64,000 nt of DNA from Pseudonocardia sp. CNS-139 (GCA_001942415.1 MKJX01000178.1:1-64000); one strand, 5' to 3'. Shown: positions 44,910 to 55,390, counted from the first letter of the stretch. Notes: a model not told the origin generated them from the letters alone. Translations and numbers: made by a program.

Positions 44910-45725
44910 ATGACCGGTCGAGTTGCGGGCAAGGTCGCCCTGATCACGGGAGCGGCGCGGGGACAGGGCCGCGCGCACGCCGTGCGGCTGGCGCAGGAGG
45001 GCGCGGACGTCATCGCGGTGGACGTGTGCGCGCCGCTGCCGAGCGTCGCCTACGACTCGGCCACTCCGGAGGACCTGGAGGAGACCGTGCGGCTCGTCGA
45101 GAAGCTCGACCGGCGGATCGTCTCGGCCCAGCTCGACGTGCGCGACCTCGACGCGCTGCGCACCGCGGTGGACGGCGCGGTGGCCGACCTCGGCCGGCTC
45201 GACATCGTGGTGGCGAACGCCGGGATCTGCGTCCCCGCGCCGTGGGACCAGGTCACGCCGACGATCTTCGACGACACGATCAGCACCAACGTCACGGGCG
45301 TGTGGAACACCGTGATGGCCGGCGCCCCGCACCTCGTGGCGGCGGGCGGCGGGTCGATCATCCTGATCAGCTCGGCGGCCGGGCTCAAGGTACAGCCGTT
45401 CATGGTCCCCTACACGGCCAGCAAGTTCGCCGTGCGCGGGATGGCGAAGGCGTTCGCCGCGGAGCTGGCCAAGCACCACATCCGGGTCAACAGCGTGCAC
45501 CCGACCGGCGTCAACACCCCGATGGGCAGCGGCGACATGCAGGCCGTGCTCGGCGCGGCCATGGCAGGCGACCCGCGGCTGGGCGGGATGTTCACCAACC
45601 TGCTCCCGGTGCAGGGCACCGAGCCGTCCGACGTCGCCGACACGGTGCTCTTCCTCGCGTCGGACGAGTCGACGTTCATCACCGCCCACGAGGTCGCGCC
45701 GGACGCCGGCGTCACCGAGTTCTGA
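44910..45725 (+). CDS. Mycofactocin-coupled SDR-family oxidoreductase
   Basis: A 271-residue SDR, intact. The start GKVALITGAARGQGRAHAVRLAQEGADVIAVD fits the mycofactocin-dependent SDR subfamily, which has an insertion (LEETVRLVEKLDRRIVSAQLD) that is seen here and holds NAD tightly so that an external acceptor must reoxidise it. The catalytic residues are normal: Asn, Ser-Ser, Tyr and Lys in PYTASKFAV. It oxidises an alcohol with mycofactocin as carrier. It is 11 bases from the MftD-like gene. Confidence 0.88.
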   Translation: MTGRVAGKVALITGAARGQGRAHAVRLAQEGADVIAVDVCAPLPSVAYDSATPEDLEETVRLVEKLDRRIVSAQLDVRDLDALRTAVDGAVADLGRLDIVVANAGICVPAPWDQVTPTIFDDTISTNVTGVWNTVMAGAPHLVAAGGGSIILISSAAGLKVQPFMVPYTASKFAVRGMAKAFAAELAKHHIRVNSVHPTGVNTPMGSGDMQAVLGAAMAGDPRLGGMFTNLLPVQGTEPSDVADTVLFLASDESTFITAHEVAPDAGVTEF

Positions 45726-45736
45726 GGACGGCGGCG

Positions 45737-46913
45737 ATGGCGAGCACGCGGGACTGGTTCGAGAGCGTCGCGGAGGCCCAGCGGCGGGCGAAGCGGCGGC
45801 TGCCAAGGGGGTCTACCTGGCGCTCGTGGCGGGCGCGGAGGCCGGCGCCACGATGGACGACAACGTCGCGGCGTTCCGCGAGCTGGGGTTCCGGCCGCAC
45901 GTCGCCGGGCTGCCGAGGACGCGCGACGTGGCGACCACGGTGATGGGCCAGGAGATCAGCTTCCCGGTGGTCGTCTCCCCCACCGGCGTGCAGGCCGTCG
46001 ACCCGGACGGCGAGGTCGCGGTGGCCCGCGCGGCCGCCGGGGCCGGCACGGCGATGGGCCTGTCGTCGTTCGCGTCCAAGCCGGTGGAGGAGGTCGCGGC
46101 GGCCAACGACAAGCTGTTCTTCCAGTCGTACTGGGCCGGCGACCGGGACGCGATCCTCGCCCGCGCCGAACGCGCGCGGGCGGCCGGCGCGAAGGGCCTG
46201 ATCGTCACGCTGGACTGGGTGTTCGACTCCCGGCGGGACTGGGGCAGCCCGTGGATCCCCGAACGGCTCGACCTGCGGGCGATGCTGCGCTACGCCCCAC
46301 AGGTCGCGCTCCGGCCCGGCTACCTGCTGCGCTGGCTGCGGCACGGGCGGCTGCCGGAGCTGGGCGTGCCGAACATGGCGGCCCGGGGCGAGACGCCCTC
46401 ACGTTCTTCGGCGCCTACGGGCAGTGGATGGCGTCCGATCCCGTCACCTGGGACGACCTGGCGTGGCTGCGCGAGCAGTGGGGCGGGCCGTTCATGGTCA
46501 AGGGCGTGACGCACCCCGACGACGCGCGCCGCGCCGTCGACGTCGGCGCCACCGCGATCTCCGTGTCGAACCACGGCGGCAACAACCTCGACTCCACCCC
46601 GGCGACGATCCGGCTGCTGCCCGGGATCGTCGACGCGGTCGGCGGCCAGATCGAGGTGCTGCTCGACGGCGGGGTGCGCCGCGGCAGCGACGTCGTGAAG
46701 GCGCTCGCGCTCGGCGCGCGGGCGGTGATGATCGGGCGCGCGTACCTGTGGGGCATGGCGGCCGGCGGCGAGAAGGGCGTGGCCAACGTGCTGTCGATCC
46801 TGCGCAGCGGCGTGGAGGAGACGCTCTACGGCCTCGGCCGCGCGTCCGTCCACGAGCTGACGCCCGACGACCTGGTGATCCCGGCCGACTTCACGCGCGG
46901 CACGAAGAAGTGA
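45737..46913 (+). CDS. MftD-like FMN-dependent alpha-hydroxyacid-oxidase-family enzyme (two apparent frameshifts)
   Basis: About 393 residues. DWFESVAEAQRRAKRRLP is a strong match to the N-terminus of MftD (pre-mycofactocin synthase). TTVMGQEISFPVVVSPTGVQAV, the catalytic His in SNHGGNNLDS, and the FMN-phosphate site VLLDGGVRRGSDVVKALALGAR are intact. MftD oxidatively deaminates the peptide-derived precursor of mycofactocin. Bases are missing near 45803 and 46400. The mftA, B, C and E genes are not in the window, so this may be a paralogue that serves the adjacent SDR. Confidence 0.82.
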
Positions 46914-46923
46914 CCGGCCGGCG

Positions 46924-47886
46924 TCAGCCGACGGCCGGCGGCGGGAGGTCCGGCGCCTGGTAGATGCGCACCCAGTCGACCTCCAGGCTGACCTCGGGCG
47001 GCGTGGTGTCGTCGCGCGCGGGGAGCCAGGTGGTGTAGGGCCCCTGGTCGAGCTGGATCGTGATGTGCATCGGCTTGCGGGCGATCGCCTCGGGGTCGGT
47101 GGTCTCCCACTGCTTGACGCCGTCGATGTACCAGGTGATGCGGTCGGGCAGCCAGTCCATCGCGAACGTGTGCCACTGGGTGAAGTCGCCGGGCACGTTC
47201 GTGCCGTCGACGTGGTTCTCCTCGCCCCAGTGGATGACGAAGTGCGCCCGGACGCGGTCCTCGCTGGGCACCTCCATCATGTCCAGCTCGCCGTCGTCGG
47301 GCCACTTCTCCGACTCGGGCCACAGCAGGATCGCGGAGCCGTAGCCGCGGCCGGCGTCGGTGCGGGCGCGGAACTCCCACCGGCCGTAGAGCTGGTCGAA
47401 CCGGTGGCCCATGCCGCCGGACACCTCGCCGCGGCCGGTGATGCGCAGCTTGCCGTCGACCTGGGAGATGGCCTCGGGCCGGCGGAGGCCGTTGCCGAAC
47501 CCGCCGACGCCGTTGTAGAGGTTCCACGCGACCGTGTCGAGCGCCGGGGCGTCGAACTCGTCGCCGCCCGTGCGCTGCCAGTCGATCGCGGGCGGGCCGG
47601 TCTGCGGCTCCGCGGCGACGCCCGCCGGGCCGCCGGCGGGCAGCGGGGGCGGCGGCGGGGTGGTCGTCGGCCGCGGACGGCGGGTGGTGGTCGGTGCCGC
47701 GGTGACGGGCGGCTCGGTGGTCGGCACCAGCTGGGGCGCGCTCGACGGCGGTGGTAACGCCTCGTAGAGATCGGGCGACTGATCAGGGGCGGCCGATTCG
47801 GGGTCGGGTGTGCCCGCACAGCCGGCGGCGAGCAGGATCGCCGCACAACCGAGCAACGGTCCCAGCCGTCGGGGCAACCGGGGCAT
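46924..47886 (-). CDS. Secreted GH16-family glycoside hydrolase lipoprotein
   Basis: A 320-residue protein, intact. A lipoprotein signal (LLGCAAILLAAGC) is followed by a 60-residue Pro/Thr/Ser linker (TTRRPRPTTTPPPPPLP), then one GH16 domain: DEFDAPALD, RWEFRARTD and the catalytic Glu-X-Asp-X-X-Glu as ELDMMEVPSED. WHTFAMDWLPDRITWYIDG is the usual second half. GH16 enzymes cut beta-1,3/1,4-glucans or galactans, so it probably works on extracellular polysaccharide. GGAGG lies 5 bases before ATG 47886. Confidence 0.9.
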   Translation of the reverse strand: MPRLPRRLGPLLGCAAILLAAGCAGTPDPESAAPDQSPDLYEALPPPSSAPQLVPTTEPPVTAAPTTTRRPRPTTTPPPPPLPAGGPAGVAAEPQTGPPAIDWQRTGGDEFDAPALDTVAWNLYNGVGGFGNGLRRPEAISQVDGKLRITGRGEVSGGMGHRFDQLYGRWEFRARTDAGRGYGSAILLWPESEKWPDDGELDMMEVPSEDRVRAHFVIHWGEENHVDGTNVPGDFTQWHTFAMDWLPDRITWYIDGVKQWETTDPEAIARKPMHITIQLDQGPYTTWLPARDDTTPPEVSLEVDWVRIYQAPDLPPPAVG

Positions 47887-47889
47887 CAC

Positions 47890-48065
47890 ACCTCCTGGAC
47901 CGCAACACCGGTCGGGGGAGCGCCGAGGCGCACCGGTGTGTTCGGTGACCGTACCGGGCAGGTCGATCTTCGCAAAACGCCCCCATTCGGACAGCGAGAA
48001 CCCGGACGAGGGGCACGTCTTTCACGGAGAGACGTCCACGAGGGCAGCGGGTTGCGTCCGCTCGG
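47890..48065. other. Intergenic stretch between GH16 and AdnA genes
   Basis: No gene is visible. In mycobacteria the place just downstream of adnA holds adnB; here neither a start nor any AdnB-like sequence can be seen, and the GH16 gene follows instead. Confidence 0.5.
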
Positions 48066-51000
48066 CTACGCGTCGGGTACGGATCTCCCCGACTCGCTCA
48101 GCGGGCAGCTCGTGCGCACCGCGCAGCGGTCGCAGTCCGGCCCGACGCGCGCCACGAACACCCCGCCGGACGTCTCGTCGGCGCAGCGGCGCACGACGTC
48201 CTGCCACGCGGCGATCTCGGCGTCGCCCAGCGGCGGCTGCACCGGCTCCTTCGCCTGCCCGTCCGACTTCTGGTCCGCGACGTACACCAGCCGCGCCCCG
48301 CCCGGCTTCGCGCCCGGCCCGAGCAGCTCGCCGAACGCGCCCAGCGCGGCCGCGAGCTGGTAGACGGCCAGCTGCGGGTGCTCGGCCGCGGCCCGCCCGC
48401 TGACGGCCGTGCGCCCGGTCTTGACGTCGACGACCACCGGGCGGCCGGCCGGGTCCACCTCCAGCCGGTCGACGCGCCCGCGCAGCCGCAGCCAGGGCCC
48501 GCCCGCGGGCGCTCCCGGCTCGCCGGGCACGTCGCCCGCGATGTCCAGCTGCACCGGCTGCTCGACCGCGACCAGCCGCAGCCCCTCGGCGCGGCTGCTG
48601 CGCACCCACCCGTCGAACGCGGCGAGCATCCCGCGCACCCGGGCCAGCTCGCGGCGCCCGTACCAGGCGCGCCCGCGTCCAGGCGGGCCCACGCCTCGCG
48701 CAGGGCGCCCTCCAGCTCGGCCCCGTCGCGCCGGCGGCGCTGGCCTGCACCAGCGCGTGCACCAGCGACCCGGTGACGGCCGCGAGCGCGCCCACCTCGC
48801 CGCCGCCGTGGCGTTCCAGCACCCAGCGCAGCGGGCACCGGACGATCTTCTCGACGTCCGACGGCGAGACGGGCACGACCTCGCCCGGCGCGCGCAGCGG
48901 GGCGCCGGTGGTGAGCGGCGCGAGCCCGTACCAGTCGTCGGGGTGCGCGCCGGGCACGCCCGCCTCGGCCAGTCGCGCGAGCTGCACGGCGGCCCGCTGC
49001 CGGCGGGCCGCGGCGGCGGGATCGGCGGGATCGGCCTCCGCGCAGACGGCCCGGCGCAGCTCCCCCACAAGCTCGGCGAGCACGAGCGAGCGGCCGGGCC
49101 GGTGGACGGGCCGGTCGGCGGCGGTGGCGGGCACCGGGTCCAGCTCGTCGAGGAACCGCGACGGCTGCTCGTCCTCCCCCTGCACGGCGCTGACCAGCAG
49201 CGTGTGCCGGGCGCGGGTGCACGCGACGTAGAAGAGGCGCCGCTCCTCGGCGAGCAGCGGCGCGACCCGCGAGACCGTCGTGCCGGCCGGCTCGGACACC
49301 CCGGCGAGCAGGTCGACGAGCCGTTCGGTGCCCAGCAGGCTGCCGCGCAGCCGCAGGTCCGGCCAGGTGCCCTCCTGCACGCCGGGCACCGCCACGACGT
49401 CCCACTCGCGGCCGCGGGCGGCGTGCGCGGTGAGCAGCGCGACGGCGTCGCCGTGCGGGGCGCGCGGGGCCAGCGAGTCGCCGGGGAGCTGCTGGTCGGC
49501 GAGGTAGTCGGGGAAGCTGGCGAGCGCGGCGCCGGGCAGCCGGTCGCTGTGCCGGGCGGCCGCGTCGAACAGGGCCAGCACGGCGTCGAGGTCGCGGTCG
49601 GCGGCCGCGCCGACGGGCCCGCCGCGGGCGCTCGCGTCGCGCAGCCGCGCGGGCAGCCCGGACGCCTGCCAGACCCGCCAGAGCGCCTCCTCCGCGCTCA
49701 CGCCCTCGCGCGCGGCCTCGCCGGCCAGCGCCAGCAGGTGCCCGACGCGCCGCAGCGGCGCCGTCTCCTGCGGGGGCAGCGCGACGAGCGGGTCCGGCTC
49801 GCCGCGGGCGGCCGCGCGCAGCGCCTCGACGAGCAGCCGGTCGCTCCCGGTGCGCTCGTCCGGGCCGCTGTCGCCGCCCGCGGCCACGTGCAGCCGCAGC
49901 AGCCCGCGGCGCAGCCGGCGCATGCGCATCGGGTCGGCCGAGCCGAGCGGGGACGTCAGCAGCGCGGTGGCGGCGTCGGCGTCCAGGTCGGCCGGACGCG
50001 TGGCGTAGCGCAGCACCATCAGCAGCGGGACGGCCGCGGCCTGGCGCGCGACCGGCAGCTCGTCGGGCGGTGCCGCGATCGGCACGCCCGCCGCGAGCAG
50101 CGCCCGGCGCAGCGTCGGGAGCGCGCGCCGGGTGGAACGGGCGAGCACCGCCATGCGCGACCACGGGACCCCGTCGACGAGGTGCGCGCGGCGCAGCCGG
50201 TCGGCGATCCACGCCGCCTCCTGCGACACCGATGCGAAGACGGTGACCTGCACGGACCCGTCCCCGTCCGGCGGGTCCGGCGGGGCGACCCGCTCGCGGC
50301 CCACGCCGGCGCCGGGCAGCCGGGCGGCGATGCGGGCCGCGGCCGCCCGCACCGCGGGGGCGCTGCGCCGGTCGGTGCGGAGCACGACGGTCTCGGCGTC
50401 GACGGCCCGCAGCCCGTCCGGGTCGGCGCCGCGGAACGTGAGCACGGCCTGGTCCGGGTCGCCCGCGAGCAGCACCGACTGCTCCGGGTCGCCCGCGAGC
50501 AGCACCGATGCGCTGCGCGCCGAGCGCGCGGACCAGCTCCATCTGCTGCGGGTCGAGGTCCTGGGCGTCGTCGACGACGAGGTGGCGCACGCGGGCCCGC
50601 TCGGCGGCGAGCAGGTCGCGGTCGTCGGCGAGCGCGTCCAGCGCGGCGGCCACGAGCTCGGCCGCGTCCACGGCGGGCGCGGTGGCCTGCGGCGCCGCCC
50701 GCCCGGCCGCCCCGCGCAGCAGGATGACGTGCTCGTACGTGCGGAAGAACCGCCCGGCCGCGGCCCACTCCGGCACGTCGTGCCGCTCGCCGAGCGCGCG
50801 CAGGTCGTCCGGGCCCAGCCCGCGTTCGGCCGCCCGCAGCAGCAGCTCGCGCAGCTCGGCGGCGAACCCGGGCAGCCCGATCGCCGGCAGCAGCCGCTCC
50901 GGCCAGCCCGACCCGGGCACGGCCGCGGCCGTCTCCCCGGCCAGCAGGTCGCGCACGACGACGTCCTGCTCGGCGCTCGCGAGCAGCCGCGGCGGCGGGT

Positions 51001-51365
51001 CGCCGCCCCGGGCCGCGTGCAGCCGCAGCACCCCGAACGCGTACGAGTGCACGGTGCGGACCAATGGCTCCCGGGCCCACGCGCCTCGCCGCGGGCGCCA
51101 TGTCGACCAGCCGGGTGCGCAGCTCGGCGGCCGCCCGCCGGCTGCCGACCAGCACGAGCGTGTGCGCCGGGTCCTCCCCCGCGGCGACCCGGGCGGCGAC
51201 GGTCGCGAGCAGGAGCGTCGTCTTGCCCGTGCCCGGCCCGCCGACCACCCGCAGCGGCCCGGCCCGGTGGCCGAGCACGCGCTGCGCGGCGTCGTCCCAC
51301 ACGAGCCCGCCGGGTGCGGCGCGCGGCCGGCGGACGAGCCCGGGGGCGAGAGCTCCGGCGTCCAT
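48066..51365 (-). CDS. adnA: AdnA-type UvrD helicase fused to a PD-(D/E)XK nuclease (several apparent frameshifts)
   Basis: About 1,090 residues. Helicase motifs in order: GGPGTGKTTLLLA (Walker A), VVDDAQDLDP (motif II), VLLAGDPDQAVLTFRGADP (motif III), LLTAHAARGREWDVVAVPG and LFYVACTRARHTL (motif VI). The C-terminal nuclease has GRVDRLEVDPAGRPVVVDVKTG with the catalytic Asp and Lys, and cysteines in CDRCAVRTSC that fit a 4Fe-4S cluster. The AdnA partner of AdnAB resects double-strand breaks in mycobacteria. About six bases are altered (near 48675, 48725, 50515, 51074, 51100). Motif III is partly duplicated. An alkyltransferase-like gene lies upstream, as in mycobacteria. Confidence 0.82.
50453..50508 (-). 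repeat. In-frame 30-bp tandem duplication in helicase motif III
   Basis: Twenty-six identical bases occur at 50453-50478 and again at 50483-50508, a 30-base period. The encoded protein reads SVLLAGDPEQ-SVLLAGDPDQ before AVLTF, where UvrD-like helicases normally have this strand and the Asp-Pro-Asp-Gln motif only once. Confidence 0.85.
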
Positions 51366-51432
51366 CCGGCGATGGAACCACGCCACTCCGACGGGGGACG
51401 CACGGGCTCGCCGGGGTGAGAGGCTCACCGGC

Positions 51433-51710
51433 ATGGACGAGGAGACCGTCGAGCGCGTGCGGGACGCGTGCGGGCCATCCCGCCCGGCGAGACCAGCACG
51501 TACGGGGAGATCGCCGAACGCGCCGGGCTGCGCTCGCCGCGGCTCGTCGGCCGGATCCTCGCCGAGGACGGCCACGACATCCCGTGGCACCGGGTGCTGC
51601 GCGCCGACGGCACCGCCGCCCCGCACATCGCCGCCGAGCAGGCCGCCCGGCTGCGCGCCGAAGGGGTGTTCCTCGTGGACGGGCGGCTCCCGCGGGAACA
51701 CCGCCGCTGA
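51433..51710 (+). CDS. Alkyltransferase-like protein, MGMT family (one apparent frameshift)
   Basis: About 93 residues with the DNA-binding helix-turn-helix of the MGMT family (STYGEIAERAGLRSPRLVGRIL). The active-site motif is Pro-Trp-His-Arg-Val (IPWHRVL) in place of Pro-Cys-His-Arg-Val. Without the acceptor Cys it cannot take an alkyl group. It is an alkyltransferase-like (ATL) protein, which binds O6-alkylguanine and hands it to nucleotide excision repair. One base is missing near 51473. It diverges from the helicase gene across 67 bases. Confidence 0.85.
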
Positions 51711-51842
51711 CCGGCCGCCGACCCGCCGGGAGGCTCCGCTCGGCCCCCGGCGGGCGACGCGGTGAACCGGCGGCGACGCGGGCACGTGTCGTCGGGTGTC
51801 GGCGCCACGTCCGGAGCCGCACGAGCCCGAGGAGCCGATGCG
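51711..51842 (+). other. Short intergenic region upstream of the sulfatase gene
   Basis: No gene, repeat or clear promoter element is visible in these 132 bases. The next gene probably has its promoter here. Confidence 0.4.
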
Positions 51843-53499
51843 ATGACCCAGGTCCCCACCCGCAGGAGCAGGTGGCGGGCCGTGCCGGCCGCGGTGACGA
51901 CCGTGCTGGCCGCCCTGCTCGTGTTCGCCGCGCTCCTCGTCCCGGCCGACGTCACGCGGTTCGGGCTCGCGGCGTTCGTCCGGCTCCCGGTGGAGGCGCT
52001 GCTGCTGGGCGCGCTGCTGATCGTGCTGCCGGCGACGCCGCGGCGGGTGCTCGCGATCGTCACGGGTGTGGGCCTCGCGGTGCTGACGATCTTCAAGGTG
52101 CTCGACGCGGGCTTCCACACGACGCTCGCCCGCCCGTTCGACCCGGTGCTCGACTGGTCGCTGCTCGACGACGGGCTGAACTTCGTCCACGGCGCGTACG
52201 GCACCAGCGGCGCGGTCGCGCCGTCGCCGCGGTGGTGGTGCTGGTCGGGCTCGTGCTCGTGGTCATGACCGGCGCGACGCTGCGGCTGTCCCGGGTGGTC
52301 GCGCAGCACCGCCCGGTCACCGGGCGCGCGGTCGCCGCCGGCTCGGTCGTGTGGGTCACCTGTCTCGTGCTGGGCGCCCAGCTCGTGCCGAACATGCCGC
52401 TCGCGGCCCGCAGCACCGCGGCGAGCGTCCGCAACGAGGCCGTTCAGGTCGTCGCCGGGATCACCGACCAGCAGGACTTCGCGCGCGAGTCGGCCGTCGA
52501 CGCGTTCCGCGACGTGCCGGCCGGCGACCTGCTCACCGGGCTGCGCGGCAAGGACGTCGTGTTCGCCGTCATCGAGAGCTACGGGCGCTCGGCCGTGGAG
52601 GACCCGGCGATCGCCCCGGGCGTCGACGCCGTACTCGACGACGGGACGCAGCGGCTGGCCGCGGCCGGGTTCGACACCCGCACGGGTTTTCTCACCTCGT
52701 CCACGGCGGGCGGCGGCAGCTGGCTCGCGCACGCCACGTTCCTGTCCGGGCTGTGGATCGACAACCAGCAGCGCTACCGGAACCTCGTCTCCAGCGACCG
52801 CATGACGCTGACCAGCGCGTTCCACCGGGCCGGGTGGGAGACGACGGCAGTGATGCCGGGCAACACCGCCGCGTGGCCGGAGGCGGCGTTCTACGGCTAC
52901 GACCGCGTGCACAACGCGTCCGGCCTCGGCTACCACGGCCCCAACTTCAGCTGGGCCACCACGCCCGACCAGTTCACGCTGTCGGCGTTCGAGAAGCTGG
53001 AGCGCTCCCGCACGGACCGCGGCCCGCTCATGACCGAGCTGGCGCTCGTGTCGAGCCACGCCCCGTGGACGCCGCTCCCGCGCATGCTCGGCTGGGACGA
53101 GCTGGGCGACGGCTCGGTCTACGGGCCGATGGCCGTCGGCGGCGGGGCGCCCGAGCTGATCCTCTCGACCGACCCGGCGCAGGTGAAGGCCAACTTCGGG
53201 GCGTCGATCCAGTACTCGCTGCAGAGCCTCGTCTCGTACGTGGAGACCTACGGCGACGACAACCTGGTGCTGGTGCTGTTCGGCGACCACCAGCCCGCAC
53301 CCGTCGTCACCGGGCCGAACGCGAGCCGCGACGTGCCGATCACGGTCGTCACGCGGGATCGCTCCGTGCTCGACCGGATCGGGCAGTGGGGCTGGACGCG
53401 GGCATGCGCCCCGGCCCGCAGACCCCGGTGTGGCCGATGAGCGACTTCCGCGACCGCTTGCTGGGCACGTTCAGCACGCCGGCGTCCCAGCAGCACTGA
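51843..53499 (+). CDS. LTA-synthase-type membrane sulfatase/phosphotransferase (two apparent frameshifts)
   Basis: About 550 residues. Four or five N-terminal membrane helices (VLAALLVFAALLVPADV, ALLLGALLIVLPATP, VVVLVGLVLVVMTGATL) precede an extracellular alkaline-phosphatase-fold domain. GKDVVFAVIESYGRSA holds the first metal ligand. TSSTAGGGSWLAHATFLSG has the expected Ser/Thr nucleophile, and LVLFGDHQPAP has the Asp-His metal site. This is the layout of LtaS-like enzymes that move phosphoglycerol or phosphoethanolamine onto glycans or lipids. Bases are missing near 52223 and 53393. Confidence 0.83.
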
Positions 53500-53518
53500 G
53501 TCCCTGTCGGTGGACCGG

Positions 53519-54205
53519 CTACGCGGGGTGCCGGCAGGCCACCAGCGCGCGTCGTAGCGGCAGCGCAGCACGTCGAGCACCGCGGGATGGTCGGCCAGCG
53601 GTGCGGCCACCGCGTCGGCGCCGCAGCGCTCCAGGTTGCGCTGGAAGAGCCCCGGTGCGAGCAGCCACGACGCCACCGCGACCCGGCCGGCGCCCTCGGC
53701 GCGCAGCCGCGCCACGACGTCCGCGACCCCGCCACCGGTGAGCGCGATCGGCGCGAGCCCGACCGGCCGGCCGAGCGCCCGTCCGAGCCGGCGGGCCGCG
53801 GTCTGCGCGTCGGCCTGCGCGGTCCGGTCGGTCGACGCGGCGACGGCGAGCAGGACGGCGTCGCCCTCGCGCGCGCCGGCCGCCACGAGCCGCGACGCGG
53901 CGGCCCGCACGAGCGCCGGGTCCGGCCCGAACGCGCCCGCGAGCAGCACGTCCGCCCGTCCGGTGGCGCGCAGCTGGAGGGGCACGTCGGCGCGCACGTG
54001 GTAGCCGGCGGCCAGGAACATCGGCAGCGCGACGGCCGGGCCGGACAGCGTGTTCAGCGCCTCGGCGACGGTCGGGGCCGCGCACGTCCACGAACCCGAC
54101 GGCCACCCGCACGCCCAGCGCCTGCCTGGCCTGGTCCGCCACGCGCTCGGTGACGACTGCGCCGGCCGGGTCCCGCGTGCCGTGCGCGATCAACAGCAGA
54201 TCCAC
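53519..54205 (-). CDS. Sirohydrochlorin chelatase (CbiX/SirB-like, apparent frameshifts)
   Basis: About 228 residues. DLLLIAHGTRDP starts the chelatase fold with its metal-binding His; ALPMFLAAGYHVRADVP has the second His and Gly-Tyr-His pattern of CbiX/SirB; and a duplicated half follows (LTGGGVADVVARLRAEGAGRVAV, SWLLAPGLFQRNLE). It inserts Fe (or Co) into sirohydrochlorin. As the last gene of the nitrite-reductase operon it should make siroheme for NirB. Bases are missing near 53540 and 54077. Confidence 0.83.
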   Translation of the reverse strand: MDLLLIAHGTRDPAGAVVTERVADQARQALGVRVAVGFVDVRGPDRRRGAEHAVRPGRRAADVPGRRLPRARRRAPPAARHRTGGRAARGRVRAGPGARAGRRVAARGGRRARGRRRPARRRRVDRPDRAGRRADRGPPARTGARPAGRARADRAHRWRGRGRRGAAARRGRRPGRGGVVAARTGALPAQPGALRRRRGGRTAGRPSRGARRAALPLRRALVACRHPA

Positions 54206-54216
54206 TACCCGCCCGT

Positions 54217-55347
54217 TCAGAAGCAGTGCCCGCCGCCGGGCACGGGCCCGGCACCGGGGTCGAGCGCGAGCCGGTAGCCGCGTTTCACGACGGTCTGGAC
54301 GAGCTTGGGGTGCCCCAGCGAGGCCCGCAGCCGGGCCATCGCGGTCTCGACGGCGTGCTCGTCGCCGCTGCCGCCGGGCAGCGCGCGCAGCAGCTCGGCC
54401 CGCGACACGACCCGCCCGGGCCGGCGCGCGAGCGCCCGCAGCAGCGCCATCCCGGCCGGCGGCACGCCGCGCAGCAGGCCGTCGACGAGCACGGCGTGCC
54501 CGCGCAGCTCCAGCCAGTGCCCGGCCACCGGCAGCGCCGCACCCGGGCGGCATCTCGGCCTCCAGCCGGCGCACCATCGCGCCGAGCCGGGACCGCTGCG
54601 GCTGCACGGTCGGGATGTCCACGGCCTCCAGCGGCGCGGCCGTCACGGGCCCGACGCACAGCGCCAGCACCGGCCCGCGCATGGCCGCGACCAGCGCGTC
54701 CCTGATCCCGCGCTCGGCCGAGCGGGCCAGCAGGCTCGCCGCGGCGGGAGCGCTGGTGAACGCCAGCACGTCGATGCAGTTGGCCAGCACGGCGTCGGTG
54801 AGCCGGTCGAGCGGGGCGAGGTCGGCGGGCGGCACCCACCGGTACACCGGCACCTGCACGACCTCGGCGCCGGCGACCGTCAGCGCCTCCACCACGTCCG
54901 GGAGCGGCTCGCCGTGCAGCTGGACGGCGATGCGCAGCCCGTCGACGCGCGAGTCGAGCAGGTACTCCAGCACCTCGGCCGACGACTCCGACGGCGGCGA
55001 CCACGCCTCCTGCAACCCGGACGCCCGGATCGCGCCGCGCGCCTTCGGGCCGCGGGCGAGCAGCTTGCCGGAGCCCAGCGCGGCCAGCAGGTCCTCCGCG
55101 ACGCCCCAGGCGTCGGCGGCCTCCACCCAGCCGCGGAACCCGATGCCCGTGGTGGCGACCGTGCGTCCGGCGGGCGCGCGATGAGCCCGCGGGTGGCCGC
55201 GGCCAGCTCGGTGTCGTCGGCGACCGGGACGATGCGCAGCGCCGGCCCGTGCTGCACGACGGCCCCGCGCCGCTCCAGCATCGTGCTCAGCTCGTCCGCG
55301 CGGCGCGCGGCGGTGACGCCGACGGTGTATCCGGCGAGCGGTGGCAC
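54217..55347 (-). CDS. Uroporphyrinogen-III synthase fused to winged-helix DNA-binding domain (two apparent frameshifts)
   Basis: About 378 residues. The N-terminal HemD domain includes LAGYTVGVTAARRADELSTML, ATTGIGFRGWVEAA and VLAFTSAPAAASLLARSA. The last 105 residues are an OmpR-type winged helix (MALLRALARRPGRVVSRAELLRALPG, AVETAMARLRASLG). In actinobacteria this fusion is found beside nirBD and is thought to both make the siroheme precursor and regulate nitrite-reductase genes. Bases are missing near 55175 and 54545. GTG 55347 is the start. It follows NirD closely and precedes the chelatase by 11 bases. Confidence 0.87.
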
Positions 55348-55390
55348 GTCGCGCCCGGGGCGAGGGACGGTGTGGTGGTCACGGCGGCCG

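Noticed and set aside
47890..48065. Remnant of adnB after adnA
   Set aside because: No Walker A motif or AdnB-like start can be read in any frame of this stretch.
50440..50510. Short tandem repeat as a CRISPR-like array
   Set aside because: Only two units with a 4-base interval and inside a coding frame; no spacers.
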